DNA from: Carnegiea gigantea
Lineage: Eukaryota > Streptophyta > Magnoliopsida > Caryophyllales > Cactaceae
NCBI GenBank assembly: GCA_029747015.1
Contig: JAKOGI010001347.1
Location: forward strand, 1 to 64,000
DNA: 64,000 nt
Direction of reading: 5' to 3'
Positions 42,501 to 54,215 of the stretch are shown one piece after another (position 1 is the stretch's first letter; each line of letters starts with the position of its first letter). Position numbers and translations under genes: made by a program. The notes under the pieces are model-generated. The model ran no database searches. It saw only the letters and a program-made list of their open reading frames with translations, and was not told where the DNA came from.

Positions 42501-42770
42501 TGTTGTGCTCAATTGTTGTGGATACGGGAACAACTCAATGACTTTTCTGTTTACACGGGATGCATTCCCATATTCTATGATAACACAAGTGCAATTAATA
42601 TTGCCAAAAACACATGTTAGCATAAAAGGACTAAACATATTGATATACGTCATCACTTTTTAAGAGACAATGTTAAAAAGGGCTTAATTTCAATGAATTT
42701 TGTGCCACCAATAAACAAATTGCTGACATCTTTACCAAGACACTGAGTAGAATTGGGTATGATTAAAAGG
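39546..42770 (+). pseudogene. Sire pol, unit A
   Basis: Protease (39580, YFDSGCSRHITEDRSNF), pre-integrase motif (39960, LWHKRLGHASLSLL), integrase core (40210-40480), reverse transcriptase (41380-42190, [14 protein letters not shown] and VYVDDIIF) and RNase H (42273-42660, ISTAEAEYIAA) follow in copia order. In integrase the VVERK of units B and C is VVKLK, replacing the catalytic Glu. Stops interrupt the frame at about 40102, 40479, 40895, 41729 and 42620. It is inactive. Confidence 0.87.
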
Positions 42771-43325
42771 ACTTGAGTTTGCTTGTTTAACCCCCAATGA
42801 TTGATTAGTTAAGAGATTTTAGGCTAAATAAATTGATCCAATGGATGCATTCAATTCCTGTGCTATTATTGGCATATGTGTGGAATATAATATGCTGACA
42901 CTTGTTGAGGTCTAATGATATTACCCTTAGTGTCCTTTGTCACCGAACATTTAATAGTAAAAACAGGCTCTAGGAACAGATCTAACCACTGTTTGTAGCA
43001 TGTGCTGACCAAGTGGCGTTATTAAAGGTATGTTGGAAACTGAATTTTCCTTTTTATTGCACCTAACCTATAATTGGTAACCTACCCAGCGTGCAATGAT
43101 GTTGGGCATGCAAAAACCTCTCTCCTCATAAAGAAGGCCAAAAAGACTCCTCAAAATCTCCGTCTCTTTTTTTTATTTTTTTGGGTCAAATCATTCAAAA
43201 TCCTTCTTTCCTATTCCCTCTCCTAAAAGCCCGTCCATCTCTCTCCCTCTCACAAGGAACCCGATCTTCTTCTTTTTCCTTAAACCCACTAAAAGCCTAA
43301 CTTCAAATCTCCTTAACTACTCAAA
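42771..43325 (+). other. Spacer between pol and the downstream ORF, unit A
   Basis: Non-coding. It is conserved as a block in units B (51990-52551) and C (60670-61218), and again at 62260-62803, and includes a CT-rich stretch just before the ATG of the downstream ORF. It may carry a promoter or splice acceptor for that ORF; I cannot show which. Confidence 0.5.
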
Positions 43326-45178
43326 ATGGCAAGAACTTGTGGCGGCAAAGCATCCTCCAAGCGCAAGACCTCTCACCCGAGGTCACTAAGGGACCAATTA
43401 TCGAGAAAAAGGGGGGCAAGTTGGATGAGCACTAAGGTAGCATCAAAGGTGCCTCCATCGCCATAAGAGGTCTTAATGGGTATGGAAAACACTCCATCAC
43501 CTTCTTTATCGATTACTTATTCTATTTTTGGGTTCTTGAGGACTTTAGACTTACAGTCAGTGGGCTTGAATCTTGATATGATACCCTCTATAAACCCGAT
43601 TACGGGGTGGGAGATGGTGGTGTATGACTCAGTTGTGGTCGAGTCGAGACTAGGGGGAAATAAGGCTGAGTCAGTTGGGCAGTCTAAGGATTTTGGTGGT
43701 GAGAATGGTGTTGAGAATCTTTCGTTTAATGAATTTGTTGTTGAAGATGTTGAAGGTAGTGATGAGGATGAACCAACTTTGCGGTTCAAAAGGACTATCC
43801 TAACCACGCCCCAAATAACCACTAAATCGACCGTTAAATGCCAAAGAAAGACTACCACCTCACCCAATGTACCTTTCCTTGCACCCTTATGACGACCTCA
43901 AACTCAAAGTTTAGGTCCTCCCATTGTGCTATCCCGGCCATAAGACAGAATTGAGAGCCCTATCAAGAAGAAAAACTAGCTCTTAAATCCACCAAAACAC
44001 CCCCTAGAACACACACCAAACCAACTTCATCCAAGAAACGGGCGGCCCCAGAATAGGTATCAGAATAGGTTTAAGAATCTGATGAACCAAAGAAAAAGAA
44101 AGTTAGAAAAAGCATGACACTTGCTGAGAGATGTGAGCACTTCCTCCAGAAATCTGTGGTTCCGGAGAAGGTGGTTAAGGTGTCATATTTTCAGGAACAG
44201 GGGCTAGGGGTGTTCTTAGAGAAGTTGGAAGCATAGGGTTGGTTGGATCTTTCCACGAACACCAAGAGAGGGTGTTATGTTCCAGACTTGGCTAAGTTTT
44301 ATGCGAAATGTGTTGTCACCAATGGAGTAGTGACAAGCACAGTTGATAGTCATGAGGTACGGTTTGATGCTAGGGAGCTAGGTGAGTTACTTGGGGTGTT
44401 CTCAGAAGGTTTTGATGTATATGTGTGTGAGGATAAGAGTGTCCTAGGTGATGAACGGTTGTTGGAATTGACCTAAAAGCTAGCCCAAAAATCCCATCTG
44501 ACTAAGTTCTAGTCTATGAGAAAGGGAGAAATAATGCCTTTGCATCGACTATTGTTTTGGTTTGTGATTAAGAATGTAATTCCCCGAGGATAGGGACCCA
44601 ACCTTGCTGACCCCATGGACAAGTGTTACACTGATTTGTTGGATCGGGGTGAGAAAATTAACTTGCTCACAATTATGATTAGCTATATTAGGAGAATTAC
44701 TAACACGTCCGAGGATCATGACATGGAGTATGGGTTCTTGCTGACTTTGGGATTTGAAAAACTTAGGATTCCCTTGCAGAAAAGAGTAGGCTTTCAAGTC
44801 AGTGATGAAATTAGAAGCAGCATCTTAATTGGGTGTGGTTTCAAGGTGACAAAAGGCAGCATTGCAGGTTCAGAACAAGGGCCCCAAACACTCCTTAGCC
44901 CTGTTCCGAGTGAGGCTTCCACCTCAAGTGCTGCTACGTTCGATACACTGCTGCAGGACCAACTTAATTTGAAGGGGGAGATAGCTAAAATGAAGCAGGC
45001 GCTTACAGAGGAAAAGGCTCTCAATGCGAAACGTCACGAGGATCTCCTAAGTGCCCCTCTGCTCTCACGGCTAAATTTACTCCTCCATCTTCCTCTACCT
45101 AACCTGTTCTTGTTCCCTATTTCCAACATTGATGTTTATTTTGCTTTTGAATCACTTGGTTGTGCACATGACTGGTAG
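43326..45178 (+). pseudogene. Extra ORF downstream of pol (env-like position), unit A
   Basis: The ATG at 43326 opens a frame starting MARTCGGKASSKRKTSH. In order: a basic start, a conserved block with DLQSVGLNLDMIPSINPITG, an acidic block, a Pro/Thr/Lys-rich region, a globular region (about 44230-44830) with DLAKFYAKCVVTNGVVTS and FDARELGELLGVFSEGFDVY, and a coiled coil (about 44940-45050). The globular region resembles the 'putative plant transposon protein' domain found in many plant repeats. There is no signal peptide. Stops at several points (for example 43464 and 43891) break it. In Sireviruses the ORF in this position is called env-like, but nothing here shows a membrane glycoprotein. 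Confidence 0.7.
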
Positions 45179-45558
45179 TGGTTTATGAATGTTCTTGGAT
45201 GGTTTATGTATTTATGCTACGCCTTTGCTTGTTGCATGTGTTACTTGTTTGTGTATGACTTGGATGGCCAATATCATTACTGTACCATACACTCAAGTCT
45301 ATCGCTGTTATTTCCGGCATTATCGCTTTGGTGGTGATTGCTCCCACACTGGATTCTAACTTCCGGCCTACTCACCCTTTTCGATGATATCAAAAGGGGA
45401 AAGATAAGTATGACCTCATTTTAATTGGTTTGCCTAGTTTTAAGTTGACCTCTTAACTATTGCTTTCTCTTGTGTGTGGATTGAATAAATTATTTTGGCA
45501 CTAATGTATTTCGCCCTCTTATTGATGTTAACTAATGGTTATTTGGTTTGTCATTATC

Positions 45559-45572
45559 AAAAAGGAGGAAAT
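45559..45572 (+). other. Polypurine tract, unit A
   Basis: AAAAAGGAGGAAAT lies directly before LTR B, the plus-strand priming site of the element. Confidence 0.75.
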
Positions 45573-46883
45573 TATTGACCCAATTAATGTGTAAGCTTTT
45601 GATGATTACAATCCAAATGTACTAGCCAATATGATGCGCTTAACTTGTATGTTTACACAGGATCCGGAAAACACTTGGAGCGGTTCGAATGAGTGTGGAG
45701 CTTCAAAGTCGATACATTTAAAGGGAGTCCAGCTGATGACAAGAGTCTTAGGTTTTGTATGTCCTTTATTCTTTTAGATTTTTGTTAATTTGCCAATCAG
45801 ATGGTCCTTGACTTAACGTTCGCTTTGAATCATTTTTAAGTATTTTAGACACTGCCTCAGAATAGTTCTGAGAAGTCAGGTCTGAAGTGTTTTGACGTCA
45901 AAGACAAAAATGAGTTTCAAGGTTTTAAAATGATTTTTGATTGTTGAATTTCATGAATAATTAGGAATAATTTTTCTGATGTAGGTTGAGTCTAAAAAAG
46001 TTTTTCTCTTTAAAGATAATGATGAAAGATTTTATCCTATTTTTAAGGAAAGAATATTTGCCAAGTAGAGAGATTTTAGGGGCTTGAGAGATTTTATCCA
46101 ATTTTTAAGGGAAGAATATCAAGTGGAAAGATTTTACGGGCTTAACTGTTAGGGTTGTTGAGTGGAAGTGGTCTTCTCTTTTTCCTATTCTTGCGCCACA
46201 AGCACTTAGTGGGATAATTGTTCTTTTTTGTCACTCGCACACATTCTTCTATTTAAGTTGCCTTTTTCCCTCAGTGTTTTTTAAGGTTTTTTAAGGTTTT
46301 CCAGGGGTTGAAAACTGTTTTTGTGAGTCAGAGTTTTCTGTGAGGAAAAAAACCTTCAAAGAGAGTGCTAAATCGAGTCTTCAATATTAGCATAAAAGGG
46401 ATTGTATTGTACCTTACATTAAGCTTGTTTAGAAGCATTCAAGTAAGGTGTTGTTATCTCTTTTCTATCAGTGAAATAAGAGATTGTCCAAGTCTTGGGA
46501 GACGTTGGACGTGGTGTTTGTAACTAGGGTCTCGGGGTAGACTAAGTTACCTGGTGTCTATAACGAAGGTCTCGGGGTAGACCAAGTTACGTGTGTGACT
46601 AAGTCACATGTGGCGTTACAGTTGTAACCTGTTTGGCCTGTCTAGTGAAAGTATTGCTGAAATCCCATAGTGGTAGGTCATGGTTTTTACATCTCAGTTG
46701 GGCTAGAGGTGGTTTTCCACGTAAAAACACTGTGTCTCCTTTATTATTTCTGCAATTCTTTTGTTTCTACTTCACTCCAAACACGCATTCTGAATAGTTT
46801 CAAACGAGTGTTCTGAAACAATCGAAAAAAGTTAGAAGACACAATTCACCCCCTCTTGTGTCCCTGTGCGATTAAATCCAACA
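45573..46883 (+). repeat. LTR B (shared by units A and B)
   Basis: It starts TATTGACCC (a G-to-A change of TGTTGACC) and ends ATCCAACA. It serves as 3' LTR of unit A and 5' LTR of unit B; there is no second LTR or host sequence between the units. Confidence 0.88.
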
Positions 46884-46941
46884 AGTGGTACCAAAGTAGA
46901 GTTCTCATACCTAGGTTAACACCTTGAGAGATCCTGAAAAG

Positions 46942-48745
46942 ATGAGTGCACCATAAGAAATTTTGGACGGTCAATCTGTGATTCAACCACCATACTTCAA
47001 TGGATAACATTACAACTGGTGGAAGAAATATATGGAGAGCTACATTCAGGCTGATGATTACGAGCTGTAGATGATCATCGAGAATGATCCTTACATTCCA
47101 ATGAAGGCCACGGAAGATGGGAAGACTGTTCCTAAGAAGCCAAATGAGTTCGACTTATAAGATCTCAAAGATGGAGAAAAACGCTAAGGCCAAGAAGCTG
47201 TTGTACTTTGGCCATGGACCAGACGAGTAGACCCGCATCTCAGAGTGTGAGTCCGCGAAGGAGATATGGAATGCCCTTTTGCGTGGCTCATGAAGGAACC
47301 AACTAGGTCAAACAATCCAGGATCGAGCTATTAATGAGAAAATACGAGCTTTTCAAAATGAGCGATAAAGAGACGGCAATGGATATGTACACTCGTTTTA
47401 CCTACATCACCAATGAGCTGGAATCGTTGGGGAAATCCTTTACCATCAAAGAATTGGTAAGGAAGATCCTGCGGTTTTTGCCTCATTCGTGGGAAACAAA
47501 AGATATAGCCATCTAAAAAGCGAAGAAGATGAACGAGATCTCCTTGGATCAGCTTATTGGAAGCCGTCAAACATACGAATTGAGGAGAGGCTCCTAGGTG
47601 AAGGAAGAAACAAAGAAAGTCCGAGGCCTTGCTTTAAAGGCTGTGGAAACTGGAAAGTGATGATTCGGATCTAGATGATGAAGAAATGGCCATAATAACC
47701 CAGAAGTTCAAGAACTTCATCAAGAAGGGAGTACCAGCAAGCCAACGAGTAGTGATCGTGATCAGTTCTCGGGTTGCTTCAAATGTGGGAAACATGATCG
47801 TATCGTGAAGAATAGCTCCATGCTGAAGGAAGAACAGGGGTCGGAACAGTTACGAAATCGTGGCAAAAGGCCGCAACAAAGCAACTACGCAAGGTGTTTC
47901 ACTAAAGCTATGATGGTAGCCTAGGGTGAAACTTCGGAGGAGGAAGAGAGCTCCCAAGAAGAAGAAGCTGCAGCGGCCCTTATGGCCAGAAGTGAGTCCG
48001 AATCGATCTTTGAACCGGTTGAAAGCTTGTCCCAACTCAAGGATAAGGTATATGGTCTTAGCAAAGCTAAAATTGAGAAATTATTGCTCACTTTAATGGA
48101 TGAATGTGATGCAATAGATGCTGAAAATTGCATGCTTAAAGATGTTTGTTCCGAATTAAAAAAGGATGTTAGAATGCTTGAAAGGAACAAACAAGAACTT
48201 GAATGTGTGATGAAATCCTCAAATGTGAAAAACTTAAGGCAGATGATAACACCCTCGACTTATATAAAGATCTTGACACGCTTAAGGACCTCATGAACAC
48301 GAGAGAGAAAGTGTTTAACACTGATCTCTTAAGGCTGGAAAGTGAGTCCCTAGACCTAAAACCTAGGCTAGAATCCTTGGTGAGCGAAAACAATCAGCTG
48401 CTTGAAAAGGCCCATACGGCTGAATCTGATCTTGCTCCGAACAGGCGCTGGAACAGTTCTTCGGAAGCGCTTAATTGGCTAAACACTCAACATAGCCGAA
48501 ACAAAAGGGGACTAGGATTTGTGAATAGGCATGTCATTAAACTAGTAAACAAAAAATATGTTGGGATTCAAGAAATATAATTTGTTTTCATTATGGAAAG
48601 ACTGGTCATTATAGGTATACTTGCCCTTTGAGAAAAAGGGCTGTGGAGAAAAACTCACTGTATGTTAAACAAATGTGGATTAGAAAAGGTGAGTTAACCT
48701 CCATGTCAAAGAAAATGAGACCCAAGTGGATCTAGGTTCTCAAGA
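46942..48745 (+). pseudogene. Sire gag, unit B
   Basis: The ATG at 46942 is followed by the same early TAA as in unit A. Capsid sequence, first knuckle (CFKCGKHDRIVKNS, lacking His and the last Cys), coiled coil, and second knuckle (CFHYGKTGHYRYTC, second Cys lost) can be traced with frameshifts. Confidence 0.82.
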
Positions 48746-48761
48746 CTAACACTTAGCTATT

Positions 48762-51700
48762 TTGCAGGCTAAAGTGAGAGGAGGCAGCCAACTATGGTAC
48801 TTAGATAGTGGTTGCTCAAGGCATATGATGGAAGACAGATCAAATTTCCTCTCACTTACCGCCTTTAATGGAGGGAGAGTGGCATTTGGAAATGGCAAGT
48901 CTGGGACAATTGTCGGTCTAGGTAAGATAGTCTCTCACTCAGTGTACTTGGTGGAAAGTTTACAACATAATTTGCTAAGTGTGTCTCAATTGTGTGATAG
49001 AGGTAATCATGTTGGTTTCTCTTCAGATCAATGCTTGATTACCAATATCAAATCTGGTGATGTTGTGCTGAGGGGGAAGCGAGGCACCAATGTGTATAAA
49101 ACGTGTGTTCTTTCACTTCCTCAAAATCATGTGACTTGTTTGAATGCTCTTGATGATGATGTTCTGCTTTGGCACAAGAGGCTAGGTCATGCAAGCCTTT
49201 CTCTTTTGAATAAACTCATTTCTAAGGACCTAGTAGTCGAACTACTTTCCATCAAGTACAATGATGACAAGTTGTGCGACGCTTATGCTAGAGGAAAACA
49301 AGTTAGGACTTCTTTCAAGTCCAAGAACTATGTTAGCACTTCTCGACCTCTTGAACTACCAGATGTCAATTTGTGTGGTCCTATGAGGATCACAAGTAGA
49401 GGTGGGAACAGGTACGTATTTGTTATAGTGGATGATTACTCTCGTTTCACTTAGACTCCATTTTTAGCATTGAAAGATGAATCATTTGAAAGTTTCTTTT
49501 GCTCCTTAAGAAAATTGAAAAGAGAGTAAGACACTTATGGGTAAGTCTTAGGTCTGACCGTAGGAAAGAATTTGAAAACTCGAGCTTAATTGACTATTGT
49601 AATGATCATGGTGTTGATCACAACTTTTCTGGCCCCAGAACACCCCAACAGAATGGGGTGGTAGAGCGGAAAAATCTTACTCTAGAGGACATGACTAGGA
49701 CTATGCTTGTTGCTGGTGGTCTTCCTATGAACTTTTGGACAGAGGCATTGAATACATCGTGTTATATTATTAATAGATGTATGATCAGACCCATACTTGA
49801 CAAGGCTCCTTATGAACTTTCAAAGGACGAAAACCCAATATAAAGCACTTGAGGGTGTTTGGTTGCAAATGCTATGTGCACAATAATAGGAAGGAATCCT
49901 TGGGAAAGTTTGACCCGAGAAGTGATGAAGCCATATTCTTAGGGTACTCCTCAGGCAGTAAGGCATACAAAGTGTTTAACAAAAGGACCTTGTGTGTTGA
50001 GGAGAGTGTGCATGTATTATTTGATAAGACTAACCCCTTGACTGAGTATAATACACAGGATGAAGAGTTTGAACTTGGTCTTGTGAGAAAAGACCTCTAA
50101 CTCACTCAAAGCTCTATGGTAGATAATGGTAAGGCTCCTGAAGGTGAACCAAGTCCTGGATCTAAGAGTGTGGAAGGTGGGCAGGGAGTAAACCAGTCAG
50201 GGGGAAGCATTATCGAATCGGATTTGAAACAAAACTGGCCCACTCTACCCGATCCTTTCCGAGCTGATTTGGGAACAAGCTCCAAGATAAATTTAGAACC
50301 TATTTCACCAAGTATCCAGGGGAGATTGAAAAATGTGTATGTGGATCCACTTACTCTATGACCCTGGAAGTATTAGAGTTTACACCCCCTTGACCAGATT
50401 ATATCTTATACTAACACAGGGCTGCAAACCAGATCCAAACTCAGAAACTTTTGTGCTTTCTATGCCTTTTATCTAAAATTGGGCCAAAGAATGTTCATGA
50501 AGCTCTTGTAGATTTTGACTGGGTTGCTGCTGTGCAAGAGGAGCTTCATCAGTTCAAAAGGAGCAAGGTTTGGCACCTTGAACCACGGCCTAAAGACAGA
50601 TCGGTAATTGGTACCAAGTGGGTGTTCAAGAACAAATTGGATAAGTTTGGGACAATCACTCGGAACAAGGCCAGGTTGGTGGTTCAGGGTTACAACGAAG
50701 AAGAAGGCATCGATTATGAGGAAACATTTGCACCTATTGCAAGGATCGAGGCTATCCACATTTTGGTTTCTTTCGTAGCCCACATGGAAATCAAGCAGTA
50801 TCAAATAGATGTCAAGAGTGCATTCCTTAACGGATACCTTAAGGAAGAGGTGTATGCAAGCCAACCCCCCGGTTTTGAAAATCATAATTTACCTAACCAT
50901 GTGTTTAAAGTTGACAAAGCGCTTTATGGTTTAATACAAGCTCCTAGAGCTTGGTATAAATGTTTGTCAAACTTTTTAATCGATAATGGTTTCCAAAGGG
51001 GCAAAGTTGATGATACCTTGTTTCCCAAATCAAAAGGGGAACATTTGTTGATTGTTTAAATATATGTCGATGATATTATATTTGGTGCAACCAACAGTGA
51101 TTTTTGTGATGAATTTTCAAAATCGATGAGGAGTGAGTTTGAGATGAGAATGATGGTCGAGCTCAACTTTTTCTTGGGCTTGCAAATCAAGTAAACCTCA
51201 AACGGAACTATGATACATCAACAAGAATATGTCAAGGAATTAATTAAGCGGTTTAGAATGGAATCAGCTAAGCTCATAGACACACCCATATCTCCTATAA
51301 CCAGATTGGTTGTGGATGATGGGAGGCCTTCAGTTGAGGAGAAATCCTGTACGGGCATGATAGGGTAGCTTCTATACCTAACCGCCAGTAGACCTGATAT
51401 AGTTTTCAGTGTTGGCTCGTGTACTCGTTTTTAGTCAAATTCTAAAGAAACACATTTGAAAGCTGTAAAACGAATTTTGAGATATTTGAAATACACCCTT
51501 AACTTAGCTCTATAGTATCCTCGAGGGTGCAATTTTGACCTCATTGGGTATGCAGATACTAATTATGCTGGATTCTTGGCTGATAGAAAAAGCACCTTTA
51601 GTATGGCTCATTTTCTCAGACCTTGTTTGGTCTCTTGGGCAATCAAGAAACAACACTCTATTGCCATATCCATGGCAGAAGCCGAGTATGTAGCGGCCGC

Positions 51701-51960
51701 TTCTTGTTGGGCTCAACTGTTGTGGATAATACAATAACTCAAGGACTTTCTATTGACACGGGATGCATTCTCATGTTCTGTGATAACACAAGTGCAATTA
51801 ATATTGCCAAAAATCCATGCCAACATAAAAGGACTAAGCATATTGATATACGTCATCACTTTTTAAGAGACAATATTGAAAAGGGCTTAATTTCAATGAA
51901 TTTTCGTGCCCCCGATAAACAAATTGCTGACATCTTTACTAAGACATTGAGGAGAGAGTA
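48762..51960 (+). pseudogene. Sire pol, unit B
   Basis: The first piece (48762-49454) is open for 230 codons and covers protease (YLDSGCSRHMMEDRSNF), pre-integrase motif and the start of integrase. A TGG-to-TAG stop follows in DDYSRFT. Integrase resumes with NGVVERK intact (49499-49843), then reverse transcriptase (50451-51059, [24 protein letters not shown]), a stop just before IYVDDIIF, and RNase H up to DIRHHFLRDN and DIFTKTLRRE at 51961. Less decayed than unit A but not functional. Confidence 0.87.
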
Positions 51961-52551
51961 GTTTGAGAGGAATAGAATAGAATTGAGTATGATTAAAAGG
52001 ACTTGAGCATGCTTGTTTAACCCCCAATGATTGATTAGTTAAGAGTTTTTAGGCCAAATAAATTGATCCAATGGATACATTCAATTCCTGTGCTATTATT
52101 GGCATATGTGTGGAATACAACATGCTGACACTTGTTGAGGTCTAATGATATGGCCCTTAGTGTCCTTTGTTACCGAACATTTAGCAGTAAGAATAGGCTC
52201 TACGAACAGACCTGACCACTGTTTGTAGCATGTGCTGATCAAGTGGCGTTATTAAAGGTATGTTGGACACTGAATTTTCCTTTTTATTGCACCTAACCTA
52301 TTAGTAGCCTACCCAGCGTGCAACGATGTTGGGCATGCAAAAAGCTCTCTCCTCATAAAGAAGGTCGAAAAGACTCCTCAAAATCTTAGTCTCTTTTTTT
52401 TTTTTTTGGGTCAAATCAATTCAAAATCCTTCTCTCCTATTCTCTCTCCTAAATGCCTGTCCATCTCTCTCCCTTTCACAAGGAACCTGATCTTCTTCTT
52501 GTTCCTTAAACCCACTAAAACCCTAGCTTCAAATCTCCTCAATTCCTCAAA

Positions 52552-53720
52552 TTGGAAAGAACTTATGGCGGCAAAGCATCCTCCAAGTGCAAGACTTCTC
52601 ATCCGAGGTCACTAAGGGACCAATTATCGAGAAAAGGGAGAGCACGTTGGATGAGTACTGAGGTAGCATCACCGACACCTCCATCGCCGCAGGAGGTCTT
52701 AATGGATATGGAAAACACTCCATCACCTTCTTTTTCGATTGCTCCTTCTATTTATGGGTTCTTGAGGAGTCTAGACTTACAGTCAGTGGGCTTGAATCTT
52801 GATATGGTACCCTCTGTAAACCCGATTACGGGGTGGGAGATGGTGGTGCATGACTCGATTGTGGCTGAGTCGAGATTAGGAGGAAATAAGGCAGAGTCCG
52901 TTGGGCAGTCTAAGGATTTTGGTGTTGAGAATGTTGTTAAGAATCTTTCGTTTAATGAATTTGTTGTTGAAGGTGCTGAAGATAGTGATGAGGATGAACC
53001 AGCTTTGCAGTTCAAAAGGACTGTCCCAACCATGCCCCAAACAATAGCTAAACTGACCCTTAAATGTCAAAGAAACACTATTGCCTCACCCAATGCGCCT
53101 TTCACTGCACCCTTACCTCGACCTCAAACTCGAAGTTCAGGTCCTCCCATTGTGCTGCCCTTGCCAGAAGACAGAGTTGGGAGCCCTATCAACAAGAAAA
53201 AACCAGCTCTTAAATCCGCTAAAACAACCCCCCAGAACACACACCAAACCAGCTCCACCCATGAAACCTACCCAAAAACGGGCAGCCTCAGAACAGGTGT
53301 CAAAACTGGTTGAAGAATCTGATGAACCAAAGGAGGTGAAAGTTAGAAAAAACTTGACATTTGCTGAGAGATATAAGCACTTGCTAACTTTAGTGTTTGA
53401 AAAACTTAGGATTCCCCTGCAGAAGAGAGTAGGCTTTCAGGTCGGTGATGAAATTGGAAGCAGTATCTTAATTGGGTGTGGTTTCAAGGTGATAAAAGGT
53501 GGCGGTGCAGGTTCAGAACAGGGGCCCTAAACACCCCTTGATCCTGTTCCTTGTGAGGCTTCCACCTCAAGTGCTCCTACGTTCGATACACTGCTGCAGG
53601 ACCAGCTTAATTTGTAAGGGGAGATAGTTGAAATGAAGCAGGCACTTATAGAGGAAAAGACTCTCAATGCGGAACGTCACAAGGATCTCCAAAGTGCCCT
53701 CTCTGCCTTCACGGCCAAAT
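52552..53720 (+). pseudogene. Extra ORF downstream of pol, unit B, with in-frame deletion
   Basis: The start codon equivalent is TTG at 52552. The conserved N-terminal block is open for 253 codons (52552-53313, SVGLNLDMVPSVNPITGWE), then shifts frame. Near 53378-53390 the sequence jumps from ERYKHL to TLVFEKLRIP, omitting the equivalent of 44141-44737 in unit A (597 bp, 199 codons), and the coiled-coil end follows. The omitted part is the globular domain. Confidence 0.7.
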
Positions 53721-53828
53721 TTACTCCTCTATCTTCCTCTACCTAATTTGTCCTTGTTCCCTGTTTCCAACATTGATGTTTATTTTGCTTTTGAATCACT
53801 TGATCGCGCGCATAACTGGTAGTGGTTT

Positions 53829-54050
53829 ATGAATGTTCTTGGATGGTTTATGCATTATGCTATGCCTTTGCTTGTTGCATGTGTTACTTGTTTGTGCTTG
53901 ACTTGGATGGCTAATATCATTACTGTATTGTACAATCAAGTGTATCGCTGTTATTTCCTGTATTACTGCTTTGGTGGTGATTGCACATACACTGGATTCC
54001 AACTTCCGGCCTGCTCACCCTTTTCGATGATGTCAAAAGGGGAAAGATAA
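53829..54050 (+). CDS. Small hydrophobic Cys-rich ORF before the 3' LTR, unit B
   Basis: It encodes 73 residues starting MNVLGWFMHYAMPLLVACV, with one long or two short membrane spans, many Cys and Tyr, and ends SMMSKGER close to the polypurine tract. In unit A (45185-45390) the same region has a one-base insertion and is out of frame. It could be an independent small ORF, a frameshifted membrane tail of the extra ORF, or chance. Unit C would have it beyond the window. Confidence 0.35.
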   Translation: MNVLGWFMHYAMPLLVACVTCLCLTWMANIITVLYNQVYRCYFLYYCFGGDCTYTGFQLPACSPFSMMSKGER

Positions 54051-54215
54051 GTATAACCTCGTTTCGATTGGTTTGCCTAGTTTTATGTTGACCTCTTAAC
54101 TCTTGCTTTCTCTTGTGTGTGGATTGAATAAACTATTTTGGCACTAATGTATTTTGCTCTCTCATTAATGTTAACTAACGTTTATTTGGTTTGTCATTAT
54201 CAAAAAAGGGGAAAT

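Larger units (their letters stand above)
36388..46883 (+). mobile_element. Sire-lineage Ty1/copia retrotransposon, unit A (LTR A to LTR B)
   Basis: It has LTR A (36388-37656), primer site (37659-37670), gag, protease, integrase, reverse transcriptase and RNase H in copia order, an extra ORF downstream of pol, a polypurine tract (45559-45572), then LTR B (45573-46883). The 10.5 kb length, long LTRs, long gag with two zinc knuckles, and an ORF after pol are Sirevirus traits. The base upstream pentamer is TTAGA (36383-36387); LTR B is not followed by TTAGA but by another internal region, so this is not a simple insertion. Coding parts carry many stops and frameshifts. Confidence 0.88.
46884..54215 (+). 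mobile_element. Sire retrotransposon internal region, unit B
   Basis: It lies between LTR B and LTR C and has the same order as unit A. The primer site is decayed to TGGTACCAAAGT (46886-46897). It ends with a polypurine tract AAAAAAGGGGAAAT (54202-54215). The downstream ORF lacks a 199-codon block present in unit A. Confidence 0.87.
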
